The position numbers were made by a program, and so were the translations under genes. Source: Ephemerocybe angulata (taxonomy: Eukaryota; Basidiomycota; Agaricomycetes; Agaricales; Psathyrellaceae). Taken from it: DNA of 64,000 nucleotides. The stretch spans positions 3,348,001-3,412,000 of the forward strand of contig JAACJK010000163.1 in NCBI GenBank assembly GCA_013368325.1, read 5' to 3'. Shown piece after piece: positions 22,801 to 32,248 of this stretch (position 1 is the stretch's first letter; each line of letters begins with the position of its first letter). The notes beneath the pieces are model-generated. The model was not told where the DNA came from, made no database searches, and was given only the letters and a program-made list of their open reading frames with translations.

Positions 22801-25800
22801 TACATAAAGGCTTTAGCGTCGGACCCTGAGCCTATAAATTTGATATCAGTATTGCACTTGAGGAGAAACGTTATGACTGGGTTGTAGTGGGTCATCCGTG
22901 GGTGGCGTCGTCGCGGTTGTATTGTTCCTTCAACTGTGTCAATAGTGGTGTCCGCGTAGAGAGTTCCATCCATGCCGAATCTGCAGTTTGCGGGAGAACG
23001 GGCTTCCGAAGGCCTAAGATATTTCCAACAGGCACCATTATGTTTATGCCAATTGAACCTGGTTAACAGCTCGTCGACTTGTTCGTTCATCTCCAGGAGA
23101 AAGTTCTCCTTGGTCATCTCGCCTATTCGAGGTTCGGGAGCAGATGCTGGATGTTGTGATCCCGGCTGCCTCGGATGTTCATCGGGCCCATAATCTGTGG
23201 AGTGCGTGCGTACGCCAACAAAGCCTGAATCCATTATTGAATCTATCCAGACCTTTAAAGCGGCACCGTATTCGGGAGAAGTCTTCAGTATTTGGGTGAG
23301 TCTTTCTGGTGGGAGGTGATTTCGTAGCCATACGAGCATGTGACAGTGAAGCGTTCCACGTCCTTGAGTTTCGACCGTTCCGTAGTAAGCGTCGCAGGTC
23401 CCAAATATGCCTGGCCCTGAAGCTCGTCCACCGCAACGCAAGATGATTTTGGCGAAAGCATTCATCACAGCGTCAAAAAATTGGGCACAGGCCACTGGGT
23501 GACTAAGGGCTAGATCGGTCCGGGACGTCGAATCCATGGATCGGATGGCTGGGAGCTGGGAACGCTTTGAAGAGCGAGTGGCAAGAGTGGAGACAATGGG
23601 ATGGTTGTAGTCATCAGGATTGATTGTGATGAAGAGGGTAGGGGATCCTCGTTGGCTGATGATCGCCCTAATCTCGTTTCTCATTTTTATCTTCTGAGAT
23701 ACGGATCCTGGGATATTTCGAGCCATCGGCGCTATCGAAGACATCACCTTCAAGACGTTCTGTTCGGTGAGGGTTGTAGGTGTGTATGCAGGGTTTCTTC
23801 GATACTGTTCCCGCAAGGCCGTGATGTGAAGAGTTTGTAGCGCTCCGATTTGCGTCACGACTTTCGAATACGCGGAAAGTGGCACAGTAAAGTTCATGGC
23901 TGTGTTGACGGCTCCCTTCCGGATTATGTTGTAAATGTCGAAAGCCAGCTCAGGATCGTTTTCGAAAAATGGATCGTGCACATTCAGGAGGTGTTTCAGC
24001 TGCTGTTCCATCCCTATGGGCTTCCGCCTTCGAGGGTCGTGGAAACCTCCAATTCCGAAAGGGTCTGCCGTTGGGTGAGCCCAGCTGAGCCATGCTGGGT
24101 TCCTGATGTCGGGTACGGGCTCAGAGCCAGATTGCGCGAGCAGATATGGTCTGCCTCCCATGCAATGTTCGATGGCTCGTATCGTCATTTGCTTGTAGCT
24201 TCGAGAAGAGTGGTCGCCGGTAGTATAGGAGACGTTCTCCATGAATAGACCCTCGGCCCCGTCAAGTCTGCCAGTGTAGTCTTCGGTCAGCGAATCGACA
24301 GCTTTGTTGACAGGGAGGTATCCTATCTTCGCGGCAGCTGGAATTCCTACATCATCCTCACCGCTGAACAGTCCCTCCAGATATTCTGAGCTGAATCCTC
24401 CAAAAGATTCACATTTTCGGTAATGTGGGTTGTTGGCTATGAGAAACTCGATAAGCAACTTGAGACGAGACTTGCGGACCAGGATTGGTTTGAGCGATTC
24501 GAGCGTCTCCTTCGAGGGGAGCGTCTTTGAGATAATAATAGCGCAGATTGTGTCGGCGATAACTCTCGGAGAAGGCGGGAGGACTTCGTTGGTTTGGTGG
24601 AGTTCCAGCGGGGTAGATATGATATTGCCTCGGATATGCCGTTTTGTTCGAGAGAAGGGGTTATCGCCCGGTTCTTCGTCAATACCGGTAAAACGACATA
24701 GGAGGCTGTTCGTCCGTACTCGACAAATGAGTGCTTTCTCGAAGACCGACATTGCGTTAAAGGCTTCGTTGATATCCATAGGTAGGTGCTCTCTTGCATA
24801 GTATAACCAATTGCAAAGGGCGAACTTGGGCATCTGAGATTTTGAAACCTCTGAGTAGCATTGACAGCACACGTTTATCCAGCCTCGGCGAGTTAGATCT
24901 TCCATGCCGTGAGGATCAAGAATAGCTCTGTCGTATGCTGCAAAGTTATACGAGCGGGGCTGTAGGTGTTCCGGGAGGTCATCGTTTTTGAGGACCGATA
25001 AGTCGAGGGAGTACGAGTCCGTCCGTTGGAGTTCGCTTCGAGTCGTAAGTGAGCTACAGATTGCGCATGGTCGTCTGAGGAACTTCTCCAACCCCATTTC
25101 ATCTTGCCATTGTTTGATGATTTTTGAGATAGACGAGAACGGCAACGGTTTGGGAAGTGTTGGAAAGGGTGGGATATACGGATTCAAACTTTCTTGTTGA
25201 TTTGATTGGGAGCCAGCAGAAACTATGGGGCCCGTTGGTTGATAAACCAGAGACGGGGCAGGGTGGTCGTCAATGTATGCACGGCGAGGTCGATCCACAG
25301 AGGTGCCTGGTATTCCCAAGGTCTGAAAGCTGAATCCGTTATGACCCACGCAAACGCTGGGGTTGTTGCCTGAGAAAACTCCAGTAGTTGCGAGGTCCGA
25401 GAGTGTGGAAGATTCGCCATTAGGTTTAGAGATTGCCGCAGTCCAGGGCATGACGGAGGATAGAGTTTTCCACGGCTCGTATCGTCTCTTTTTGGCTAAT
25501 TCTCTGAAAATCATAACAGTTGACTGGCAAGAGGGTTGGCAAACGTGATTGCCTAGTCTCGACAGTAGTTCGGGGATCTTGGACCGTTTGTTGAAACTTA
25601 GGCCGTGTATCCTTCCTAGCACAGTCAAATCCGCATGCCGAAGGTGGGGGAAGGTCGTTACGAGAATGCTAACCGGACAGGAAACAATGAGCAGCATCGG
25701 GTCAGTGAAACGGGGGTCCTGAGGACTTATCTGTTGTGCGACTCCTAGGAAAGCGTATCCACAGCAGAGCGTTTCGGCATCTATGTTATGGAAGTCAAGG

Positions 25801-25850
25801 ATGTCGGTGTCGCGACTTCTTCTTCTTACGACGCGAAAATCGGAAGACAT
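19824..25850 (-). CDS. Helitron transposase: HUH Rep endonuclease fused to Pif1-like helicase
   Basis: One uninterrupted 2008-codon frame without introns. The N-terminal third holds a Cys-rich segment (CAICSSLTTRSE near residue 261, and INVCCQCYSEV), as in fungal Helitron proteins. The Rep domain has the HUH motif in RGTLHCHMLVWL (about residue 833) and a two-tyrosine catalytic helix MYYVTDYITKAP (about 1017-1027). The helicase has Walker A GGQGGSGKS (about 1508), Walker B KYLIVDEISMVS (about 1583), LGDFHQLSPP, and the late SF1B motifs SQGRTLSRAVLDL and GIYVMLSRVRS (about 1930). HUH Rep nicks and joins single strands at Helitron ends, and the helicase unwinds for rolling-circle transposition. 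All key residues I can identify are present and there is no stop or frameshift, so the protein may be active. Confidence 0.95.
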   Translation of the reverse strand: MSSDFRVVRRRSRDTDILDFHNIDAETLCCGYAFLGVAQQISPQDPRFTDPMLLIVSCPVSILVTTFPHLRHADLTVLGRIHGLSFNKRSKIPELLSRLGNHVCQPSCQSTVMIFRELAKKRRYEPWKTLSSVMPWTAAISKPNGESSTLSDLATTGVFSGNNPSVCVGHNGFSFQTLGIPGTSVDRPRRAYIDDHPAPSLVYQPTGPIVSAGSQSNQQESLNPYIPPFPTLPKPLPFSSISKIIKQWQDEMGLEKFLRRPCAICSSLTTRSELQRTDSYSLDLSVLKNDDLPEHLQPRSYNFAAYDRAILDPHGMEDLTRRGWINVCCQCYSEVSKSQMPKFALCNWLYYAREHLPMDINEAFNAMSVFEKALICRVRTNSLLCRFTGIDEEPGDNPFSRTKRHIRGNIISTPLELHQTNEVLPPSPRVIADTICAIIISKTLPSKETLESLKPILVRKSRLKLLIEFLIANNPHYRKCESFGGFSSEYLEGLFSGEDDVGIPAAAKIGYLPVNKAVDSLTEDYTGRLDGAEGLFMENVSYTTGDHSSRSYKQMTIRAIEHCMGGRPYLLAQSGSEPVPDIRNPAWLSWAHPTADPFGIGGFHDPRRRKPIGMEQQLKHLLNVHDPFFENDPELAFDIYNIIRKGAVNTAMNFTVPLSAYSKVVTQIGALQTLHITALREQYRRNPAYTPTTLTEQNVLKVMSSIAPMARNIPGSVSQKIKMRNEIRAIISQRGSPTLFITINPDDYNHPIVSTLATRSSKRSQLPAIRSMDSTSRTDLALSHPVACAQFFDAVMNAFAKIILRCGGRASGPGIFGTCDAYYGTVETQGRGTLHCHMLVWLRNHLPPERLTQILKTSPEYGAALKVWIDSIMDSGFVGVRTHSTDYGPDEHPRQPGSQHPASAPEPRIGEMTKENFLLEMNEQVDELLTRFNWHKHNGACWKYLRPSEARSPANCRFGMDGTLYADTTIDTVEGTIQPRRRHPRMTHYNPVITFLLKCNTDIKFIGSGSDAKAFMYYVTDYITKAPLSMHAGLAALSYAIRQGEAKGVLGKGEQRDAENRRAMTIAINSMLGHQEISHPQVMSYILGGGECYTNEKFQAYNWAETVRYVEKFCSVELPEESDIAEVPTTPGHDIGGLSVAVSTSRNNISACNQLLDYIFRPSGEPFASMGLYNHIALTRRVSQGKRRDVNVQNGPGTPQAFSSIEHPQFHTHKLGVRLIAVVPVLLGPKIARRDGTSQERESWARDICILFKPWRHPNELKTALETWIDASEKLLPTLSPNDLAIATNMSLISESKQERDAKPRRKKRGPTDASLLSTEGLPDLDELPEVSPPSTYEIVAAARSGQNNTTLTTAYLEGILGADRVRAIQQCYAPSSTSEAPNHEVDIEAAEGEPSNRGDSWDRDLLTAQKQYMLECRRRPHNGGEGRTRKKKSSPSKRPPDARITSINEPKVAPPRKAAAFGMEDALMLAKSRQMEDNFEQMRAYITVAKHILEGGSQLLMFIGGQGGSGKSYLIDTIVMLFENMGRLDEVRLGAFTGIAASLIGGNTLHSLLSIGSNSRTNLASAKRLSEEWKYVKYLIVDEISMVSAQFMATISSRLKVAKGDDVANSLKNFGGLHVIFLGDFHQLSPPTQPSLFSHRLVRNPSFLETRNNNSIDGFAGAYLWRQVENVVLLKQSKRQEGDPVFARLLELIRHRKCLGPDQRQVLVNGKSVVEHIRDRDLAYVSATNPNSLTSFVDAPVIVGTREMRDSINITLLTAHARRVSAPLHVYHAQDTIKGEKVSDRASTLLWRLPSRLTKDSIALLPMFIGMKVMITENVSVAFKVVNGTEGTITDIQFSEDAAGKRYAEVVYVKLASAAQTIHAPGLPAGVVPIFPTNVNVPYPLRIGSIVSKSFSRRQVPLIPAYSYTDYKSQGRTLSRAVLDLASSQGQGIYVMLSRVRSLDGLLILRWFPQSKIIQEMSGELREEIARLERLDQASRVLFYTSNPDEALRAGRATLLAHPIEDA
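19824..25850 (-). mobile_element. Helitron, minimum extent (coding region only)
   Basis: The element must extend beyond the gene on both sides. On the minus strand the left terminus should begin TC and the right one end CTRR after a short hairpin, with insertion between A and T. I searched 19558-19823 and 25851-26463 by eye and could not assign either terminus with confidence. Confidence 0.7.
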
Positions 25851-26463
25851 GGTCGAAATAGAGAAGAAAGAGAAGGTTACCTTAGAGCTTAGAGAGTCAG
25901 ATGAGTATTTGAAAACCGAAGTTATGTCTTTACACGATTATTTGAAGGCCTGATTCGGCATTGGGCATACTTTGAAGTTTGCGTCACTCTCAGGTCTCTC
26001 GAAGGAGAAATGCGCACACTCTCCACCCCTACCCCATCCATGGAGGAAGTGACTGCTTGAGAGTGTAGAGGCGACGTCCTGGAGAGCGTGAATCTGAACG
26101 AAAAGCGGCTATGCATCAAGATCATGAGCGATGCTGGCTGTGCTGTGACAGATTAGATCTCCGATCTAATCTTGTGGAAGGATCAGGTCCGCTTATTACG
26201 GCTTTCAAGATCTGTGGCTTACGATTGTAACTCTACCGCTACCATGACCAGAGGGTGGTGCGTAATGCTGCCTAGTCACCGCTTCATGCTTAGGAGGGGC
26301 ACCATTCTGGTGACTTCGTTCGGCGAGTCTTCTTCAATGATCCCTCAATAGAGATTCATGAGAATCAGAGATCGTGTTGAAATGTCCGAATATAAATGTG
26401 TGTGGATTTTTCTTATGTGCTCGTTATACATCACCCTCGAGTAACAACCCTACTTCATCGGTC
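25851..26463. other. Interval between Helitron gene and RNR small-subunit gene
   Basis: Contains the divergent upstream regions of two genes. Visible structures are the inverted repeat ACACTCTC/GAGAGTGT around 26011-26067 and a stronger palindrome at 26150-26172. No gene is seen. Confidence 0.5.
26150..26172. repeat. Perfect 10 bp palindrome with 3-base loop
   Basis: Arms AGATTAGATC and GATCTAATCT flank the loop TCC. It lies about 300 bases upstream of both the Helitron gene start and the R2 start. It could be a Helitron subterminal hairpin, a protein-binding site or chance. No CTRR end follows it at the usual distance on either strand. Confidence 0.8.
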
Positions 26464-28187
26464 ATGAAGCAACCTTCGGATCTGGTAAATGGCGCTGAGA
26501 GCGCCAGACAAGGTGCCTCGGAGGTGGAAGAAGTCGGATACGTCATCCAAGGACCTACAAGTATGGAAGAAGAAGTCGGGAAGGATATCCGACGACCTCC
26601 AGGAGACGATGTAGAACCGCCTGGAGACCCTACCCTGGTTCAAAATGGAGGCAGCGCCGCGCGAGGAGCCGCTTCAGAGGTTGAAGAAGGGGACCGAGAT
26701 ATTGCTCAAGGACCTATAAGTTTGGAAGAAGGAGCCAGGAATGTTGTCCAAGGACCAGAAAACGCTGAACCGTCGGGAGACCCTTCCCTGGTTCAAAACG
26801 GAGAGAGCTCCACGCAAGTAGACTCGGGGGTGGAAGAAGAGGACAGAGATATCGCTCAAGGGATTTCAGGTTTGGCAGAAGAAGGCGGGAAAGTTGTCCA
26901 ACGACACCCAGGAGAAGGTGCTGAAATGCATGGAGACCCTATCCTGGCTCAAAGCGGAGACGTGAAAATTGTTTTCCCGATACGTTACCCCTCGGTGCGT
27001 CGATTCAGTAATTTCAGTTCACATAATCGTCGTCAATAGTAATCTTATTTTACTCTAGCTATGGCAAATGTACACCGACGCCAGGGACGCGTTCTGGAGA
27101 CCGGCTGAAATTGATTTGAGTGTAGACATTCGGCAATGGTCAACGCACTTGACTGAAGGGGAGAGGTTTGTCCTAACCCGTGTGTTGGCTTTCTTTGCTA
27201 CGGCAGATGGACTGGTTGCGGAAAATTTGGTGGAACGATTTTCTCAAGATGTGGCCATATTCGAGGCCAAATACTTTTACGGATTTCAAATCATGATGTG
27301 GGTGTTCTCGCATTTCCCTCTCAGTAGCTCGAGGGGCTAACGACATTTTAGGGAAAATATCCACGCGGAAACATATGCGCGCCTCATCGACGCGTTAATT
27401 CAAGACGAGAAAGAGAAACAGTCTGTCTTGAAATGGTCTGTGGATCTTCCGAGTATCTCAGCCAAGAACCAATGGGCCGCTAAATGGATTACCGATGCTC
27501 GACGATCGTTTGCCGAGCGACTGGTGGCTTTTGCCTGTGTTGAAGGCATATTCTTTTCATCCAGTTTCGCAGTGATATTCTGGTTTAAGGAAAAAGGAGT
27601 CATGCCTGGACTTTGTCAGTCTAACGACCTCATCTCGCGTGACGAAGGGATGCACACGGATTTCGCGTGTTCACTCCTTCGTGAGCTACGTGATAGACCA
27701 TCCGAGTACACCGTTCAGTCAATCGTGGCCGAAGCTGTGAAAATAGAATCCGATTTTGTGACGGGTGCGTGTTAACATCATCTGCAGGATATATTAGCTT
27801 AGTTACCTTTCATTGCAGATAGCTTGTCGACTCATCTCCTCGGATTGCCTGTCAGGGATATGCACGGCTACATACGTTACGCAGCCGATCGGCTTCTGGA
27901 AAATATGGGATATCTTCCTATGTTTCGTGTTCAGAATCCTGTGAGTACCTTATTTTCATGCTACGGGTAGACGCTGACAACAGTGGGTGGGTCAGTTGCC
28001 TCAGATGCTCTTAATAGGCTTGCCTTCAAGGACAAACATATTTGAGAAGCGTAGTACTGAATACCGGCTGCCCCTTATCGAAAGATCCGAGGATGAAGAT
28101 GGAGCATAGTGAGTCTAAAAGTCTGCTGGTGCCGTTGCAATATCTGACTTGCTCCAATGGTTCAGTCCTCAAGGCGTCTTTGGCTAG
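26464..28187 (+). CDS. Ribonucleotide reductase small subunit (class Ia R2), divergent
   Basis: Six exons, 26464-26994, 27059-27297, 27352-27764, 27819-27940, 27984-28108 and 28166-28187, give 483 residues. Residues 1-165 are an acidic extension built from imperfect repeats around EVEEGDRDIAQGP and GDPxLVQNG, absent from ordinary R2. The core then starts at LWQMYTDARDAFWRPAEIDL. The diiron and radical residues are all visible: Asp in FFATADGLV, Glu in VERF/EAKYFYGFQ, His and the radical Tyr in ENIHAETYARLID, Glu in CVEGIFFSSSF, and Glu/His in ISRDEGMHTDFACS. R2 generates the tyrosyl radical used by R1 to make dNTPs. The C-terminus reads EDEDGAYPQGVFG instead of the FTLDADF-like docking peptide. 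If the last intron is not spliced, the protein ends at EDEDGA. A partner R1 gene lies 5 kb away. Confidence 0.92.
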
Positions 28188-29450
28188 AAGCGAATGTTTT
28201 GAGAGGGGAAGATGGGTAGTGCAGAAATGTTGCCAATGATGATGTCGACATTCCGTGTCATTACTCGAGTAGGACTGGTTATGAGCTGATAAATTTGATT
28301 GTAGATGTCGAGATGATATATAATGAGTTTCGTAGAATGTTGACGTGGAAGCGCGTGTGATATTGAACTGTTGAGGGTCTGGTCGACAGAACGGGGGGGC
28401 GGAGGAAAGAAAGGTAAGATTGATGATATTGGGCTCAAGAAAATTAAGAATACTTGCCCTGTGAGACGACCCCCCGTTTCGGCGGAAGTCAGAAGTGGTT
28501 CATGAGACGGTCGGTTGTTCCCAGACATCCCTTAGATGGCATGAGGAGACCGGCTGAACAGAGCTGGCGATCGAAAGCAGAAGATGGTTTATGTGACAGT
28601 CGGACGTTCTGACACGTCCCTGGTAGTTGGTAGAAGGTGACGGTCGGGTGAGCAGAGGTGGTGAGCGAAGACATCAGTGGACCGTGGTTCATGATGAGGA
28701 AAATCGATGTGACTGACGCCAGTAGCAGTCCATAGGACGGTCATCACAGACGCCGTGATAAGAAAGCACGCACAGCTGGAGAGTGAAGGCAGAAGTGGTT
28801 CACGAGACGGTTGGTTGAAGAAATTCAATGCGCCTGACGCTAGAAGTGGTTGAGACGATCAGCCGTTCCCAGACTTCCCTGGTAGATGACACGAAGAGAC
28901 GAGGTGGTTAGAGCTGGCTAGCTAAAGTAGTGGTTCATGATACGATCATCACATCCCTGGTGGATGGCACCATTGTTGTCTGTCATCAGGTAAGTTTGAC
29001 GATGGCTGACGGCAGACATGGTTATTGAGACTGTTGGACGATTCAATGCTACGGCGCTCAATGGTATAAGGCCTGCGCGAGTTCGAGATGCCCGGAAACG
29101 TCCTCGTATCTGTTCCTGCATGCTCGTGGGGTAAAATTTGGGTTGGCAAGCTGCTCGCAAATGTCGTTTTGCTGAGAGGCACACTGCGAATCTTGGTAAG
29201 AGATTGATGATATTGGGTTTGTGAACACCCACCTTGTGTGCGCATGCAGGAGCAAAAGCTCGGCTTCCCGGTCGCATGGGATGAGCCAGTCAAAGTCTCG
29301 TAAATGTGTTTGAGCGACTTGGAGGCGGGCGAAGAGGGAACGAGGTCCAGCGGCGCGAACTCGAGTTGGAGTTCGTGGAGCTCGGACTGTGCGACATGCT
29401 CGAGATGCTGAAAGCCCGTTTCTTCGGCAAGAGCGTAGGGAGCAACCAGG

Positions 29451-29715
29451 GACGCGGAGTCGAGGACTCGGAGGAACTCCTGGGGCGCAAGTGGCACGCT
29501 AACGAAACCGGTTCGCACAAGCGACGCGGATTCGAGGACTCGGAGGAACTCCTGGGGCGCAAACGGCACGCTAACAAAACCAGCTCACACAAGTGACGCG
29601 GTTCCGATGACTCGGAGGATCTCCTGGGACGCAAGCGGCACGCTAACGAAACCGGCTCGCACAAGCGACGCGGATTCGAGGACTCGGAGGAACTCCTGGC
29701 GCGCAAGTCGCAATT
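29451..29715. repeat. 72 bp tandem repeat, about 3.7 units
   Basis: Units start at 29451, 29523, 29595 and 29667, each beginning GACGCGG. The period is a multiple of three, so more than one minus-strand frame stays open, giving 24-residue repeats such as APQEFLRVLESASLVRTGFV. Which frame, if any, is translated cannot be told. Confidence 0.85.
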
Positions 29716-30112
29716 CGGATAGTATTGAAATGTCCTCATATTTGTCCCATCCGAGCTCGTAGGGCCATCCCAGAACTTTGCTGAGATGAAACCTGCATTC
29801 ATTTTTTAGTAAGATTGATGATATTGGGTCTATGAATTATTCCACCTTGGGTGCGGCTTCATGGTCGTAGGGATGAGGTAGAGAAGTTCTTGCGAGTTGA
29901 CGGCCGGGGAGTGTAGGCAGAATTGGTCAATAAGTCAGTTGGATGAGGAAAATCGACATGTCTGACGCCAGAAAGTGGTTCATGAGACGATTGGACGATC
30001 CACGCTAGTAACGGCCTGCGCGAGCTAGATAGACACGGAATCGTCTTCGTATATTCCCTATTGGTTGGCAGGCTGCTCTTTAATGTCGGATTGCTGAGAG
30101 ATGGGACGCGAG

Positions 30113-30136
30113 TTTTTTTTTTTTTTTTTTTTTTTT
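30113..30136. repeat. Homopolymer run of 24 T
   Basis: Directly abuts one intron-like module (30137). In sibling copies the same place holds a short non-homopolymeric sequence. Confidence 0.9.
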
Positions 30137-31741
30137 GGTAAGATTGTTGATATTGGGTTTGTGATTAGCCACCTCGTAGGATCACCTTCACGGTCGCAAG
30201 GATGAGGCAATGTAATACTTGTGAGGAGACGATAAGCAGAAGTTCGTGTGTTCACGGTCGCAGGGATAAGGCTTTGGTTGGGTGAGAGGCTCGTATTCGC
30301 GGTCGCAAGGAAGAAGTGGTGAAGTGGACGGTTGGGTGAGAAGAGCCGGTGAGCGAAGAGAGGTGAAGTAGACGGATGGGTGGTCTTGTGACTGTTGGAC
30401 AATTCAAGGCTACGCCCCTCAACGGTAAGAGGTCTGCATTAGCTCGATATGCGCCCGGACACGTCCTCGTATATGCCCTATCGAGCCCAACTTGGGTGGG
30501 CATGCTGCTCGCAAATGTCGTTTTGCTGAGAGGTAATCTGCGAATTTTTGGTAAGATTGATGATATTGGGTTTGTGATTACCCACCTTGGTTGCACATAC
30601 AGAACTCGCAGGGACTAAGGCTAGGCTTCTCGTCGCATGAATGAGTCAGTCAAGATCTGGTGTGTTTGGGCGTCTCGGAGGTGAGCAGGGCCGGTGAACC
30701 TACGAAAAAGTGGTTCATAAGACGGTTGGATAAGGAAAATCGATGTGACTGACGTCAGAAGTGGTTCACGAGACGGTCAGACGGTCCTACACTTCGTCTC
30801 TCAAAAGTTCAAGGCCTGGTAAAAGGCAGGGTGGCAAAGTCGTGACCTAGAGACGTGTGGGGCCAACTTGGGGTGGTTATGCTGCTCGCAAATGTCGTTT
30901 TGCTGAGAGGTAATCTGCGAATTTGGGTAAGATTGATGATATTGGGTTTGTGATTACCCGCCTTCTTGGGTGCACATACAGAACTCGCAGGGTCGTAGGA
31001 GGCTTCTCGTCGCAGGGGATGAGTCAGACAAGTTCTCATATGTTTTGGGCGTCTCGGAGGTGAGCAGGGCCGGCGAACCAACGCAGAGGTGGTTCATAAT
31101 ACTGTTGGATAGGTGAAATGTCTGGTAAAGGCAGGGTGGCAAAGTCGAGCTAGAGACGAGTGGGGCCAACTTGGGTGGGCATGCTCCTCGCAAATGTCGT
31201 TCTGATGAGAGGATAACTGCGAATTTTGGTAAGATTGATGATATTGGGTTTGTGATAACCCACCTTCTTGGGTGCACATACAAAACACGCAGGGACGTAG
31301 GCTAGGCTTCTCGTCGCATGGATGAGTCAGTCAAGTTTTCGTGTGTTTGGGCGTCTCGGAGGTGAGCAGGGAGGTGAGCAGGGCCGGTGAACCTACGCAA
31401 AAGTGGTTCATAAGACGGATGGATAAGGAAAATAGATGTGACTGACGTCTGAAGTGGTTCACGAGACGGTCAGCCGATCCAACGCTAGCCTCGAAGACGC
31501 ATGAAGTGGTTCACGAGACGGTCAGACGGTCCAACACTTCGTCTCTCAAAAGTTCAAGGCCTGGTAAAGGCAGGGTGGCAAAGTCGTGAGCTAGAGACGC
31601 CTTAAAACGTCCCTGAATCTTCCAACCGAGCTCGTGGGGCCAACTTTTTTTAGGGATGTTCTCGACGGAGTTTTACTAGATGAAAACTGCAACTTTATTG
31701 GTAAGATTGATGATATTGGGTTTGTGATTACCCACCTCGGG

Positions 31742-32248
31742 TGCACAGACAGAACTCCCAGAGAGGTAGGAACAGTTTCCAGTGGTTCGCCTCAGCTCCA
31801 CCCCACTCAGGCTCCAGAACGGGTCCAAATCGCTCATCATGCCGTCGTATTCATCGACCATCTTCACCCCGTGCTTCTGCGCGAACGTCCACCATTCATA
31901 GAAGCCCATCGGCGGCGGGCGGCAGTATCTCCTCTTGTACTCGGCTACCGCGCTCTTGAATGTCCTCGACTGCCGTGCAAGCTTCTTCCGGTAGCGCGCC
32001 TCCGCCTGCTCCATCAACTTGGGGATGGGGTGTTCTTCCACGACGCCTCGCCCGCGTGCGCCGCTCAGCGCCTGAAGCGGCTGCTTCAGGGCTTCTTGGA
32101 TCTCGGGTGTTACGAGGAGAAGCTCCCTCTTGTCACGCCGCCCTGAGTGAAACCCGGCCTGCATGAAGACGAGGGCGACGAGGACGGCGAAGGCGTATCC
32201 ATTGCGAAAAGGGAGAGTCGTTAAGGAGAGTAGGGATTTGGCCCGCAT
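31742..32248 (-). pseudogene. Truncated GT90/CAP10-type glycosyltransferase, N-terminal fragment
   Basis: The frame from the ATG at 32248 (MRAKSLLSLTTL) shows a single membrane anchor (FAVLVALVFMQAGF) and then the conserved lead-in of fungal CAP10-like proteins: HPIPKLMEQAEARYRKKLAR, AVAEYKRRY, GFYEWWTFAQ, MVDEYDGMMSDLDPFWSLSG. After VELRRT the sequence changes to repeat-array sequence (SSVCAPE) and runs into the intron-like module at 31700. The catalytic GT90 domain is missing. In the full family these are Golgi-type transferases for capsule or O-linked sugars. This is a broken gene or a captured exon. Confidence 0.75.

Noticed and set aside
26150..26172. Palindrome as the Helitron 3' hairpin
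   Set aside because: It is on the 5' side of the Helitron gene and no CTRR follows at the expected distance on either strand. It remains only a structural note.
26374..26463. Upstream extension of the R2 reading frame
   Set aside because: It lacks an ATG; the first ATG in frame is at 26464.
28949..29802. Two overlapping minus-strand frames of 170-206 codons
   Set aside because: Both are created by the 72 bp tandem repeat and the array modules; neither has a consistent gene structure.
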